Made by a program: the position numbers and the translations under genes
Assembly: GCF_000283655.1 (NCBI RefSeq)
Contig: NC_016587.1
Span: 558,001-622,000 of the forward strand
Source: Azospirillum lipoferum 4B
GTDB lineage: Bacteria; Pseudomonadota; Alphaproteobacteria; Azospirillales; Azospirillaceae
DNA: 64,000 nt
Direction of reading: 5' to 3'
In this document: positions 1 through 8,826 of the stretch, piece after piece
Position numbering within the stretch: the stretch's first letter is position 1
How the letters are laid out: each line of letters opens with the position of its first letter
The notes under the pieces: model-generated
Told to the model about the DNA's origin: nothing
What the model saw: the letters and a program-made list of their open reading frames with translations, nothing else
The model's database searches: none

Positions 1-1382
1 CCCAGCACTTCCGGGCTGATGGTGTAGCCGCGGACATGGCAGCCGCCGCGGTTGTTGGTGGCGTAATTCAGACCGATGCCCTGCACCGCACGCGGATCGT
101 AGGCCGGAATCTCCTGCTTCTTGACGGTCATCGACAGTTCCGGATGACCGTAGAGGCTCGCCATCCGGTAGGAGCCCAGCGCCAGCTTCCTGCCGAAGCC
201 CTCGCCCAGCCCGGTCAGCCGCACCGCCTCGACCATCGCGTCGACATTGCCGAAGTCGAGTTCCAGCCCTTCGGTGTCCTCCAGCGTGATGATGCCGCGG
301 TTGAACAGCTCCATCGCGCAAGCGACGGTGCTGGACATCGAGATGGTGTCGAGGCCGTATTCGTTGCAGTAATAGTTGGCCTTGATCACCGCGTCGAGAT
401 TGTCGATCCGGCAATCCGGCCCGAAGCCCCAGGCGGTCTCGTATTCCGGTCCCTCGCCCTCGCCCTTGTATTTGGGGTTGCTGACCTTGGTGGCGCGGCC
501 GCAGGAGATGATGCAGGAGAAGCAGCCCTTCGGCCGCTGCAGCTGGTTGGCCGCCAGCGTTTCGCCGCCCACCTTGTCGGCCGTCTCGAAATGACCGTCC
601 TGGAAATTGGCGGTCGGCAGGCCGCCGATCGAGTTGAGGATATTGACCAGCACGTTGGTGCCGTAGAGCCGCAGGCCGGTGCCGCCGACCGGATGCTCCT
701 TGACCATGGTGCTGGCCTTGACGACGGCGTCCACGAAGCCCGTCTTGTCGGCGACGGTGACGGCACCCGTGCCGCGCACCACCACCGCTTTCAGGTTCTT
801 CGATCCCATCACCGCGCCGACGCCGGTGCGGCCGGCGGCGCGCTGCATGTCGTTCATGATGGCGGCGATGTAGGACAGCTTCTCGCCCGCCGGGCCGATG
901 CAGGCGATCTTGGCGTCGGGCGCTGTCTCCTCGTTCAGCGCCTCGGTGGTCTCCGGCACGTCCTTGCCCCAGAGATGGGCGGCGTCGCGGATCTCCACCT
1001 TGCCGTCCTGGATCCAAAGATAGACCGGCTTGGCCGCGCGGCCTTCCAGGATCAGCATGTCGTAGCCGGCGTATTTCAGCTCCGGCCCCCAGGCGCCACC
1101 GGAGTTAGACGCGGCGATGGTGCCGGTCAGCGGACCTTTGGTGACGACGTCGTAGCGCCCGGCCGACGGCGCGAAGGTGCCGGTCATCGGACCCGACGCG
1201 AAGATCAGCTTGTTCGCCGGCGACAGCGGATCGACCGTCGGGTCGACCTCGTCATACATGTATCTGGTGCCCAGCCCGCGCGCGCCGATGTAATCGCGCG
1301 CGTGGTCCATGTTGAGCGCTTCGGTCGCAATCGTCCCGAAAGTCAGGTCGACCCTCAGGATTTTTCCAATCCAGCCATACAT
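1..1382 (-). CDS. Aldehyde ferredoxin oxidoreductase (tungsten-type), 3' part outside window
   Basis: About 460 N-terminal residues of an AOR-family enzyme, which oxidises aldehydes to carboxylates (or runs in reverse) with a tungsten- or molybdenum-bis-pterin cofactor and passes electrons to ferredoxin. The protein begins [13 protein letters not shown], typical of the family. It carries the GARGLGTRY and [16 protein letters not shown] blocks and a CFSCIISC motif (C-x2-C-x3-C) that would ligate the [4Fe-4S] cluster. Family members are about 600 residues, so roughly a quarter lies beyond position 1. The start ATG at 1382 follows a GGAGG box with 7 nt spacing, located in the end of the ferredoxin gene; only 2 nt separate the genes, so they form one minus-strand operon. 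Substrate cannot be told from sequence. Confidence 0.93.
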   Translation of the reverse strand, partial: MYGWIGKILRVDLTFGTIATEALNMDHARDYIGARGLGTRYMYDEVDPTVDPLSPANKLIFASGPMTGTFAPSAGRYDVVTKGPLTGTIAASNSGGAWGPELKYAGYDMLILEGRAAKPVYLWIQDGKVEIRDAAHLWGKDVPETTEALNEETAPDAKIACIGPAGEKLSYIAAIMNDMQRAAGRTGVGAVMGSKNLKAVVVRGTGAVTVADKTGFVDAVVKASTMVKEHPVGGTGLRLYGTNVLVNILNSIGGLPTANFQDGHFETADKVGGETLAANQLQRPKGCFSCIISCGRATKVSNPKYKGEGEGPEYETAWGFGPDCRIDNLDAVIKANYYCNEYGLDTISMSSTVACAMELFNRGIITLEDTEGLELDFGNVDAMVEAVRLTGLGEGFGRKLALGSYRMASLYGHPELSMTVKKQEIPAYDPRAVQGIGLNYATNNRGGCHVRGYTISPEVL

Positions 1383-1384
1383 GA

Positions 1385-1861
1385 TCAGACCTCCGCGAAG
1401 GCGTTCTTGAGCTTGGCGGCGAAGGTCCGTTTGCGGGTCTGCGCCGACACGGTGTCCTCGACCCACTCGAGCGCGTGGGTGGGGCAGATCGCGGCGCAGG
1501 ACGGGCTGCCGCTGCAGGTGTCGCATTTCAGGATTTGCGCCCCCAGAAAGTCCCAGGAGGCGCAGCCGAACGGGCAGGCCTGCACGCACATCTTGCAGCC
1601 GATGCATTTCGACTGATCCAGCTCGACCTGACCGTTGGCCGGGTTGCGGGTCATCGCCTTCGGCATGCAGACGGTGGTGCAGGACGCGTCCTTGCACTGC
1701 TGGCACATCATCGGGACGGAAAACCCTTCCCGTTCCCAGGTGTAGACGTGAATTCTCGACGCCTTCGGCCGGAAATTCCCTTCGTGTTCCATGGAACAGG
1801 CGAGTTCACAGTTACGGCATCCGGTGCATTTGTCCGGATGGATCATCAGCATCATGCTCAT
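1385..1861 (-). CDS. Four-cluster 4Fe-4S ferredoxin subunit (electron partner of AOR)
   Basis: A 158-residue DmsB/HycB-like iron-sulfur protein with four cysteine clusters: [35 protein letters not shown] and [14 protein letters not shown]. Together these can hold four [4Fe-4S] centres. It immediately precedes the aldehyde ferredoxin oxidoreductase gene and very probably carries its electrons. The reading frame stays open further upstream (to 1981), but the ATG at 1861 was chosen because it precedes the first Cys cluster by only a few residues and has a GAGG box 8 nt upstream. No signal peptide is seen, so a cytoplasmic location is inferred. Confidence 0.88.
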   Translation of the reverse strand: MSMMLMIHPDKCTGCRNCELACSMEHEGNFRPKASRIHVYTWEREGFSVPMMCQQCKDASCTTVCMPKAMTRNPANGQVELDQSKCIGCKMCVQACPFGCASWDFLGAQILKCDTCSGSPSCAAICPTHALEWVEDTVSAQTRKRTFAAKLKNAFAEV

Positions 1862-2621
1862 GGGCGATGGCCTCATCGAAACCATGCTGCAACGGTTCAG
1901 CCTTAGCGCCGCCTTGCCTGCATGGTAAGTTTCAGGACTGCTTATCGCGCGCTGTCTATTGATTGCTGATTGCAGCAACACGCGGCTTCACGTCGGTTCG
2001 GCGCCGGAGTTTTACTTTGATGGCGACAGATCACTCTTTCCGTGAGGAACCCGTATCAAAGGGCGATGATCGATGGCAAAAAGTCCCGGCGAGCGCCAGG
2101 ACGAAGCGTGATGCGCCCCGTCGGTTGAACGCGATCGACGCGCGGCAGATGGAGGCTTGGTCAGCCCTGCGCCGGCAAACACGACGCGTGGGGGGGGGTA
2201 CTGCAGTGTCGCGCCCTTCGACGCAGGGCTGACCAAGCCTCATCCGTTCATGTTCCGATGCGGGGCTGACGGAATTGCGGCTGTGCGACCTTCTGGTTTG
2301 GGCTCCATTGTGGCTGTGGCCTCGGACCTGCTCAAAATCGGCGATCCTGAAGGAATTGTCTGTCCGCCAGCCGACAGCGTGCCGATTTTTTTCGTGTCGG
2401 CCGAATGACAGTAGGAAGGGCCCGGCTGTCGGCTCTGCGACCTGCGGCGCCACACCGGCATGGGCGCGTTAGGATGTCGCGTTGCTCGCCCCACCCCTCC
2501 CACTTTAGACTTTCAAAGTCGCGGGCGGGACCTTCCATGAACTCCCGGGCGACCCACAGAAAAAAACCAAAGACTGTATCTGCGCCGGTTAGGAATTTTT
2601 GGCCCAGGGAGGCGGCTTGTG
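1862..2621. other. Long divergent intergenic region between ferredoxin/AOR and the GAF-Crp regulator
   Basis: About 760 bases without a convincing gene. Small open frames here have no recognisable content. It should hold the promoters of both divergent units. Visible elements are a perfect 20-bp inverted repeat (2152-2171 / 2222-2241) and a 7-bp inverted pair CTTTGAT (2015-2021) / ATCAAAG (2055-2061) resembling separated Fnr half-sites. The spacing of that pair is not that of a normal Fnr box, so a role as an operator is only a guess. Confidence 0.6.
2152..2241. repeat. Perfect 20-bp inverted repeat with 50-nt loop
   Basis: The arm at 2152-2171 (GAGGCTTGGTCAGCCCTGCG) is exactly reverse-complementary to 2222-2241. 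Pairing stops on both sides of the arms. The 50-base loop contains a run of nine or more G. It lies in the non-coding region between divergent operons. It could be a small mobile-element relic or a regulatory or structural RNA element; there is no U-run to support a simple terminator. Confidence 0.75.
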
Positions 2622-4385
2622 ATGGAACTGCTGAAAGATGACGTGCCGGAAAGCCGCCGTATCGATGGCTGTCATTGCATGAGCTGCGCCGACAACCGGG
2701 CGATGTTGGCATCCGTCGCACCACCAAGGGTCGCGGCCACGGCGAAGTGGGATTTGGAAGCGATGATCGCCGCGCGGCGCGGATTCCTGGCACACGGCAA
2801 TGCTCCCGCCAGCGTTCCGCAACCCATCCTGCGTTCATGGCAACGGAGCGCCCGGCACGGCTTGGATCTTGAAACGAAGCTGACGGTCGAGCCGGTGTCG
2901 GGGCACGAGATGCGGGAGGCGCTGGAACGGAACGAACTGCTGGTTCAGGCCGCCTGGGCCGAGATCGAGGCACTGTGCCGCGAGATCGAATCCCCTGGGG
3001 GAGTCGTCGTTCTCACGGACCCGGACGGCTTCGTCCTGTCGCGATGCGGCAGCCCCGCCTTCCTCGGAGAGGCCGACGAGTTGGCGCTGCGTCCCGGCGT
3101 GCTCTGGAACGAAGCCGTCATCGGAACCAACGCCATCGGAATGGCGCTGGTCGAACGCTCGGAGATAACCGTTTTCGGCGGCGAGCATTTCTTCAAATCG
3201 CACGGCATCCTGAGCTGTTCCGCCGTGCCGATCATCGATTCGGTCGGCGCGACCATCGGTGTGCTTGATCTTTCCACGGTATCCAGCGTGTCGCATCACT
3301 ATGCCCTTTCCCTGCTGCGGCGGGCTGCGGAGCAGATCGAACGCCGCTTGTTCGAGCAGACCTTCGCCTGCCAGGAGCGGATGCATCTCCATTCCAACCC
3401 CTTGCTTCTTGGCGGGCCGCGTGAGGGGGTGATCGCTTTCGACGGCGACCGGCTGGTGGGGGCGAACCGCCATGCCATCGAGCTGCTCGGGCTGGACTGG
3501 TCGGCAATCGGCATGGTGCGCTTCAACCAGCTCTTCGCCATGCGGTGCAGCAGCGTGCGCCGCAATGCATTCTCGGACGAATGCGTCGTCCAGACGACAG
3601 GGGGCACGACCCTGTTTGCCCGCCTGCAAACGCCGGGAACCGGGGACAAGCCGCACGCCCCCGCGATCCGCACCAAACCCGGTCCGGACGCACGTAAGCC
3701 GGTCGCCACGGCCGGACGCCCTGCAGAAAAAACATATCCACTGCCCCACGAGATTCTGGAACGCCTGCTCCATGGCTCGCCCAGCGAGCACCACTCGGTG
3801 TGGAGACCGAAGGCGGGCAGCCTCATTTATGGATCGGAGATAACCGGGGAAGCGGGGGAAACCATTCTCATTGTGCGAAGCGGTCAGATGCGCACATATT
3901 CCTCCTACGAAGGGAAGGAATTGACACTGTTTTTTTTGGGCGTTGGCGATGCCATTATTATTCATCCACAAACAATGCTTGAAGTGAAAGCCGACAGCGA
4001 AGTAATAATTCTTCATGAGTCCATGTTCCGGGAATTGGCCCAGAGCGAACCCGATCTTGGCTTGTCGGTCATGCCGGCGATGAATCGCATCCTGCAGAAA
4101 TCGATCCGCATGCTCGAAGACCTGGCATTTCACAGCGTCAAGCATCGTCTGGTCCGACTGCTGGCCGACATGGCTGAACGCGATGGCAGGAAATCCTCGC
4201 GGGGCATTCTCATCGAATCGATCCCCAATGCGGAAGATTTGGCCATGCAAGTCGGTGCGACCCGGCAAACCGTATCGACCATCATTGCTGAACTGGTCCG
4301 CAGGGGACTTCTTCAGCGGGCCGGCAAAAGTTCGATTGTCATACCGGACCTGGAGCTCCTGTCGGACGAACTCGAAGCGGAATAG
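2622..4385 (+). CDS. Chimeric regulator: AcoR-like GAF region fused to Crp/Fnr sensor and HTH
   Basis: A 587-residue regulator with an unusual order. Residues 65-85 (ILRSWQRSARHGLDLE) and a GAF domain at about 110-245 are typical of AcoR-type sigma-54 activators; a short PAS-like stretch follows at about 265-300. The expected AAA+ sigma-54 domain is absent. Instead there is a Crp/Fnr-like beta-roll (about 395-480) and an Fnr-type HTH (about 535-565, AEDLAMQVGATRQTVSTII). A C-H-C-M-S-C cluster lies at residues 17-22 and could bind metal or an Fe-S cluster. The gene is divergent from the ferredoxin/AOR operon and probably controls it. The ATG at 2622 is used (GGGAGG upstream); a GTG at 2619 is the alternative. 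Confidence 0.85.
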   Translation: MELLKDDVPESRRIDGCHCMSCADNRAMLASVAPPRVAATAKWDLEAMIAARRGFLAHGNAPASVPQPILRSWQRSARHGLDLETKLTVEPVSGHEMREALERNELLVQAAWAEIEALCREIESPGGVVVLTDPDGFVLSRCGSPAFLGEADELALRPGVLWNEAVIGTNAIGMALVERSEITVFGGEHFFKSHGILSCSAVPIIDSVGATIGVLDLSTVSSVSHHYALSLLRRAAEQIERRLFEQTFACQERMHLHSNPLLLGGPREGVIAFDGDRLVGANRHAIELLGLDWSAIGMVRFNQLFAMRCSSVRRNAFSDECVVQTTGGTTLFARLQTPGTGDKPHAPAIRTKPGPDARKPVATAGRPAEKTYPLPHEILERLLHGSPSEHHSVWRPKAGSLIYGSEITGEAGETILIVRSGQMRTYSSYEGKELTLFFLGVGDAIIIHPQTMLEVKADSEVIILHESMFRELAQSEPDLGLSVMPAMNRILQKSIRMLEDLAFHSVKHRLVRLLADMAERDGRKSSRGILIESIPNAEDLAMQVGATRQTVSTIIAELVRRGLLQRAGKSSIVIPDLELLSDELEAE

Positions 4386-4814
4386 TTCGACCGCAAGTCT
4401 TTTCCGATGGGGGCTGACGCGCCGAGGCGCAGAAAGCGTCCTCGCTGCACGTCGCCGGTCCGACCAATAGCCGGCGTGCTTTTACCCGTTGTCCGTGGAT
4501 CGGCGTGGTGTTGTCACGTTGCTGGCGGCACCGTGCTCGGAGGCAGAGACGAGGCGGACAGGGCTTTATCCGATCTCCGCCCCGCCGCAAAAACGGCAAA
4601 AGAGCCTCGGACCATCACCGCCCCACCCAACGATGCCAAAGAATTTCTTATTTTCGCGCTGTTTATAGAAAAACTTTCTCCCACCGGCTATGCGCCGAAC
4701 CAAAAAAGTAAAAAATTATCATGGCAGCTATGGCATATTATCAATCGCAAGCATGGGCCGGCAGAACATCAAGTTGGCTCCGGTTATTTCCCGCCGATCA
4801 CAAATCATCATCAC
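4386..4814. other. Intergenic region, nothing recognisable
   Basis: About 430 bases between the convergent ends of the GAF-Crp regulator and the Lrp-type regulator. The second half (from about 4620) is visibly lower in GC than the flanks. I see no gene, clear hairpin terminator or repeat. Confidence 0.5.
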
Positions 4815-5288
4815 TCACGATGATACTGCATAGGAAAGGGGGATCTCAGTTGTTGACTTCATTTCTTCCATCGCGAACATTGACGATACATCCTGAAGCT
4901 CGATCCGCTCGATCAGCTTCCGGTAGAATGCATCATATGCTTTGATGTCCGGAATGACCACACGCAGCAAATAGTCGATCTCACCGCTTAGACGGTAAAG
5001 GTCAACAACTTCAGGTATGCCGGCCACGACGTTCCGGAATTTCTCCAGCCACTCGGCGGAATGGTTGCTGGTGCGGACCGCCACGAAGACCGTCACATCC
5101 ACATTCAGCCTTGCCCTGTCCAGCAACACGACCCGCTTGCGGATATACCCTTCCTGTTCAAGGCGTTGGATGCGGCGCCAGCAGGGGGTGGTGGACAGCC
5201 CCACCTGCTTGCCGAGATCGGCGAGCGAAAGGGCCGCATCGGATTGAAGGGCCGCCAGGATTTTGCGGTCGGTGGCATCGATGGTCAT
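4815..5288 (-). CDS. Lrp/AsnC-family transcriptional regulator
   Basis: A 157-residue protein of standard Lrp/AsnC size. The N-terminal winged HTH is clear (DRKILAALQSDAALSLADLG, then VGLSTTPCWRRIQRLEQEGYI), followed by the C-terminal RAM ligand-binding fold (residues about 65-150) with the GEIDYLLRVVIPD block. Members bind amino acids and regulate the adjacent transport or catabolic operon. It is divergent from the ridA-cysteine desulfhydrase operon 170 bp away, with a palindrome in between. Given that operon, a cysteine-related effector (as for the DecR/CdsR branch) is a reasonable inference, not something the sequence proves. Confidence 0.9.
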   Translation of the reverse strand: MTIDATDRKILAALQSDAALSLADLGKQVGLSTTPCWRRIQRLEQEGYIRKRVVLLDRARLNVDVTVFVAVRTSNHSAEWLEKFRNVVAGIPEVVDLYRLSGEIDYLLRVVIPDIKAYDAFYRKLIERIELQDVSSMFAMEEMKSTTEIPLSYAVSS

Positions 5289-5347
5289 AGGGCACGCTCA
5301 GGGAAACGAATGATGGTGCGAAGGATTTTGTCAAATCTGCTCAGCTG

Positions 5348-5363
5348 AAGAAAAGATTTTCTT
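5348..5363. promoter_or_regulatory. Candidate Lrp-type operator
   Basis: AAGAAAAGATTTTCTT is a palindrome of two 7-bp arms separated by GA, lying in an AT-rich patch between the divergent Lrp-type regulator (start 5288) and ridA (start 5459). Position and symmetry fit autoregulation and activation of the operon. No binding data are available. Confidence 0.45.
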
Positions 5364-5458
5364 GATTGCCGATTTCGCGTGCATCCGCGTGCCCCGCAAA
5401 GGGCAGTGCGCATGATTTTTAAGCAGATTGCGACCTCTATCACAGGAAAGGCAGATCG

Positions 5459-5836
5459 ATGACCGATCACATCGCAACAGAGAAAGCCCCGGCCGCCATC
5501 GGTCCCTATGTTCAGGCCCGCATCGCGGGCGGCCTGCTGTTCGTCTCCGGGCAGTTGCCGATCGACCCGGCCACCGGGAGCTTCGCCGGCACGGATGCGC
5601 CGGCCCAGGCCGGACAGAGCCTGACCAACATCGCGGCCATCGCCGACGCCGCCGGCACCAGCCTGGGCAAAGCGGTCAAGATGACCGTCTACGTCATCGA
5701 TCTCAGCCAGTTCAAGGCGGTGAACGAGGTCTATGCCGGCTTCTTCCAGGCGCCCTTCCCTGCCCGCACGACCGTCGAAGTATCGGCCCTGCCCCTGGGC
5801 GCGTCGGTCGAGATCGACGCCATCATCGCTCTTTGA
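5459..5836 (+). CDS. RidA family enamine/imine deaminase
   Basis: A 125-residue RidA/YjgF/UK114 protein, a trimeric cytoplasmic enzyme family that hydrolyses reactive 2-aminoacrylate and related enamines to keto acids and ammonia. Family blocks present are AAIGPYVQARIAGGLLFVSGQLP, with the active-site pocket region at FPARTTVEVSALPLGASVEID (the Arg of PARTTVEV is the conserved carboxylate-binding residue). First gene of the operon, with an AGGAAAG box before the ATG; the next gene starts 7 nt after its stop. It precedes a PLP enzyme whose beta-elimination of cysteine would release exactly the compound RidA detoxifies, which supports a dedicated role. Confidence 0.9.
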   Translation: MTDHIATEKAPAAIGPYVQARIAGGLLFVSGQLPIDPATGSFAGTDAPAQAGQSLTNIAAIADAAGTSLGKAVKMTVYVIDLSQFKAVNEVYAGFFQAPFPARTTVEVSALPLGASVEIDAIIAL

Positions 5837-5843
5837 GGATGTC

Positions 5844-6995
5844 ATGACCGCTTCCCCGCGGATCCTGTCCGCGCAGCCGGCCGCCCGGCCCTCGCTCCCC
5901 CCCGTCCGCCTCGATTTCACGCCTTTGCCCGAGTCCGGCCGAAGCGACTGGGTTCGGCAGGCGATCGGGTTGCTGGAGACCGAGGCGGCGCGGTCCCCCG
6001 ACACACCCCTGCTGAAACTGGACGTCCCGGCGCTTGCCGGACTCGACATCTATCTGAAGGACGAGTCGACCCACCCCACCGGCAGCCTGAAGCATCGCGT
6101 CGCCCGGTCGCTGCTGCTGTTCGCCATCTGCAACGGCCGCATCGGAGACGGGACGCCGGTGATCGAGGCATCGTCGGGCTCCACCGCCGTTTCGGAGGCC
6201 TATTTCGCCCGGCTGCTCGGCCTGCCCTTCTATGCGGTGATGCCGCAGGGAACGTCGGCGGAGAAGATCGCCGCGATCGAACTCTATGGCGGCCACTGCC
6301 GGTTCGTAGAGAGTTCGCAGGCGATCTATGCCGAGGCCGCCGCCCTGGCGGCCCGGCTCGGCGGGGTCTATCTCGACCAGTTCACCTACGCGGAGCGGGC
6401 GACCGACTGGCGCGCCAACAACATCGCGCAGTCCATCTTCGACCAGATGCGCAACGAACACCATCCGGTGCCGGACTGGATCGTCATGAGCGCCGGCACC
6501 GGCGGCACCGCCGCCACCATCGGCCGCTACATCCGCTACCGCCACCTCGCCACGCGGCTGTGCGTGCCCGACGCAGAACATTCCGTCTTCTACGACAGCT
6601 TCACCAGCCGCAGCACCGCGGTGACCTGCGAGCGCGGATCGCGGATCGAGGGCATCGGCCGCCCGCGCGTCGAACCGTCCTTCATCCCCGAGGTGATCGA
6701 CCAGATGATCAAGGTGCCGGATACCGCATCGCTGGCGGCGATGAGGGTGCTGTCGCGGCGCCTCGGCCGCAAGGTCGGCGGCTCCACCGGGACGAACTTC
6801 TTCGCGCTGTGCTGGATCGCCGGGCGGATGCGGGATGCCGGCCGCTCCGGGTCGCTGGTGACGCTGATCTGCGATTCCGGCGAACGCTACCGCAACACCT
6901 ACCATGACGAATCCTGGATGCGGCAGGCCGGCTTCGACACCGCCGCGGTCGAGGAGAGAATCGAGCAGTTCCTTCAGGGCGGCGCGCCGCTCTGA
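5844..6995 (+). CDS. PLP-dependent cysteine synthase-family enzyme, probable L-cysteine desulfhydrase
   Basis: A 383-residue fold-type II PLP enzyme. K83 in PTGSLKHR is the expected Schiff-base lysine, SSGSTAV (110-116) the substrate loop and SAGTGGTAAT (216-225) the phosphate-binding loop. The sequence resembles the Cds1-like branch of cysteine synthases, which degrade L-cysteine to pyruvate, H2S and ammonia, more than CysK/CysM; note the long N-terminal extension of about 50 residues. The start at 5844 was chosen by its tight coupling to ridA; the frame is open further upstream, inside ridA. Pairing with ridA (removal of 2-aminoacrylate) and an Lrp-type regulator favours a catabolic desulfhydrase. 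Cysteine synthesis is the alternative. Confidence 0.8.
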   Translation: MTASPRILSAQPAARPSLPPVRLDFTPLPESGRSDWVRQAIGLLETEAARSPDTPLLKLDVPALAGLDIYLKDESTHPTGSLKHRVARSLLLFAICNGRIGDGTPVIEASSGSTAVSEAYFARLLGLPFYAVMPQGTSAEKIAAIELYGGHCRFVESSQAIYAEAAALAARLGGVYLDQFTYAERATDWRANNIAQSIFDQMRNEHHPVPDWIVMSAGTGGTAATIGRYIRYRHLATRLCVPDAEHSVFYDSFTSRSTAVTCERGSRIEGIGRPRVEPSFIPEVIDQMIKVPDTASLAAMRVLSRRLGRKVGGSTGTNFFALCWIAGRMRDAGRSGSLVTLICDSGERYRNTYHDESWMRQAGFDTAAVEERIEQFLQGGAPL

Positions 6996-7061
6996 ACAAA
7001 AGAAAAAAATCGAGCTGTCGCCACCAAGAAAAGCAGCCGATACGAACAGGAGACTTCACCG

Positions 7062-7559
7062 ATGGACGATTTTCGCAAGCTCTTGCGGGACGCGATGAAA
7101 AGCCGCGCCATGGTCTATGAGGCCGCCTTCGACGAGATGCGCAAGGAGATCGGCGACGGCAAGGCCAGGGAGATCATGGCGCGCACCATCTACCGCCGGG
7201 GTGCGGCGATAGCCCACAACTTCGCTCCCCATGCTCCCGCCGATCTGGCCGGCCTGAGGGACGCCTTCCTGAAATTCATCCCCGACGCCGAGGCCCAGTT
7301 CGGGCCGGAGGTCGTGCGCTGCACCGACGAGGTGCTGGAGATCCGCTTCCACACCTGCCCGCTGAAGGAGGCCTGGATGGAGGCGAAGCTGCCGGTGGAG
7401 ACGGTGGAGACGCTGTGCGAACTCGCCGGATCGGTCGACAAGGGCACCTTCGAGACCGCCGGCTTCGACATCGAGGTCGACACCTGGAAGCCGGGCCGCA
7501 GCACCTGCTGCCACCTGACCATCACGCCGGGCCGGCCGGCGCCGGCCGCAGCACTTTGA
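7062..7559 (+). CDS. L-2-amino-thiazoline-4-carboxylic acid hydrolase family protein (first copy)
   Basis: A 165-residue protein that I place in the ATC hydrolase family (PF14196). Members open the ring of 2-amino-thiazoline-4-carboxylate to N-carbamoyl-cysteine in Pseudomonas. Shared features are a helical N-terminal half, then HTCPLKEAW (C99), VETLCELAGSVDKG (C119) and a terminal DTWKPGRSTCCHLTI with two adjacent cysteines (149, 150). It sits 66 bp after the cysteine desulfhydrase-like gene and directly before the ABC-transporter genes. A distant paralogue lies at 12347. Exact substrate is unknown; family membership is from remembered motifs. Confidence 0.7.
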   Translation: MDDFRKLLRDAMKSRAMVYEAAFDEMRKEIGDGKAREIMARTIYRRGAAIAHNFAPHAPADLAGLRDAFLKFIPDAEAQFGPEVVRCTDEVLEIRFHTCPLKEAWMEAKLPVETVETLCELAGSVDKGTFETAGFDIEVDTWKPGRSTCCHLTITPGRPAPAAAL

Positions 7560-7588
7560 CCCCGGTCCCGTCGAAAGGGAGCAGCACC

Positions 7589-8710
7589 ATGAAGACGCAC
7601 TTCATCCTCGGCGCCGTCCTCGGCACCTTGCTGGCCGCCGGTTCCGCAACCGCAGCCGACCGCGAGATCGTCATCGGCTATCAGGCGCCGCTCAGCGGCG
7701 ACCGCAGCCAATATGGCGAGATGTTCCGCAACGCGGCGCAGATCAAGCTGGAGGAGTTCAACAAGTCCGGCAAGCTGGCGGGCGCCACCGTCTCCATCGC
7801 CTTCGAGGACAGCAAGGACGATCCCAAGGAAGCGCGCAACATCGCCCGCAAGTTCCTGGACAATCCGAAGATCGTCGGGGTGATCGGCGATTTCTCCTCC
7901 ACCGTCTCGATGGCGGCCGGCGAGATCTATGCCGCCGAGAAGATGCCGCAGCTGTCCCAGACCGCTTCCCATCCCGACTTCACCAAGATCAGCCCCTGGC
8001 AGTTCCGCAACATCACCACCCAGGCCTTCGAAGGCCCCTACAATGCCGACTGGATCCTGGCCGGCGGCCTGAAGTCGGCGGCGGTGATCTACATCCAGAA
8101 CGACTGGGGCATCTCGGCGCTCGACGGCTTCGTCGCCGGTTTCAAGGCCAAGGGCGGCAAGATCGTCTCCACCGAAGCCTTCAACCCCGGCAACCGCGAT
8201 TTCCGCTCCATCCTGACCAAGGTCGCGCGGCAGAAGCCGGACGTGATCTATCTCGCCATGTTCTATGAAGAGGGCGCGGCGCTGGCCCAGCAGCGCGAAC
8301 AGCTGGGCATCGCCATCCCGCTCTACGGCACCAGCTCCCTCTATTCGCCCAAGCTGATCGAACTGGGCCGCGGATCGGTCGAGGGGCTGCATCTGGCGAC
8401 CACCTTCACCCCGGACAATCCCGACCCGGCGGTGCGCAGCTTCGTGACGGAATACTCGGCGCGCTACAAGGCGGAACCAGGCATGTTCGCCGCCCAGGCC
8501 TACGACGCGGTCGGCATCATGCTCGACGCCGTGGCCAAGGCCGGCCCCGCGGTGACGCGCCAGAGCCTGCGCGACGCGCTGGCCTCCACCACCGCCTATC
8601 CCGGCGTCACCGGCGCCACCAGCTTCGATCCCGTCACCCGCGAACCGTCCAAGTCGCTGGCGCGGATGATGGTGAAGGACGGCAGGTTCCAGGTGGTGGC
8701 GGGTCCCTGA
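7589..8710 (+). CDS. Branched-chain amino acid-type ABC transporter, periplasmic substrate-binding protein
   Basis: A 373-residue LivK-like (Peripla_BP_6) receptor. It has a typical Sec signal peptide (MKTHFILGAVLGTLLAAGSATAA, cleavage near residue 23), followed by EIVIGYQAPLSG and the ligand-fold blocks VGVIGDFSSTVSMAAGEIYA and YIQNDWGISALDGF. The start was taken at 7589, just before the signal peptide; the frame stays open upstream. It delivers ligand to the permease pair encoded next. Embedding between two ATC hydrolase-family genes suggests that the ligand is a heterocyclic or acylated amino acid rather than leucine. Confidence 0.9.
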   Translation: MKTHFILGAVLGTLLAAGSATAADREIVIGYQAPLSGDRSQYGEMFRNAAQIKLEEFNKSGKLAGATVSIAFEDSKDDPKEARNIARKFLDNPKIVGVIGDFSSTVSMAAGEIYAAEKMPQLSQTASHPDFTKISPWQFRNITTQAFEGPYNADWILAGGLKSAAVIYIQNDWGISALDGFVAGFKAKGGKIVSTEAFNPGNRDFRSILTKVARQKPDVIYLAMFYEEGAALAQQREQLGIAIPLYGTSSLYSPKLIELGRGSVEGLHLATTFTPDNPDPAVRSFVTEYSARYKAEPGMFAAQAYDAVGIMLDAVAKAGPAVTRQSLRDALASTTAYPGVTGATSFDPVTREPSKSLARMMVKDGRFQVVAGP

Positions 8711-8826
8711 ACGGTCCCGCGCCTGCCACCTCCGGGCATCACGCCCGATCCGTCCGACGGACGAAAGCCGCGGGGGCCAGTCCCGCCCAAGCCGGCGGGC
8801 ATGCCCCCCGAAGCCTGGAGCTTGCC

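Noticed and set aside
36-1616. Plus-strand frame of 526 codons over the AOR and ferredoxin genes
   Set aside because: It is the complement of two clearly recognisable minus-strand genes; the translated protein is His/Arg/Asp-rich without family features.
2015-2061. Fnr box for the GAF-Crp regulator formed by CTTTGAT and ATCAAAG
   Set aside because: The half-sites are 33 bp apart instead of the usual 4 bp, so it is not a standard Fnr/Crp site.
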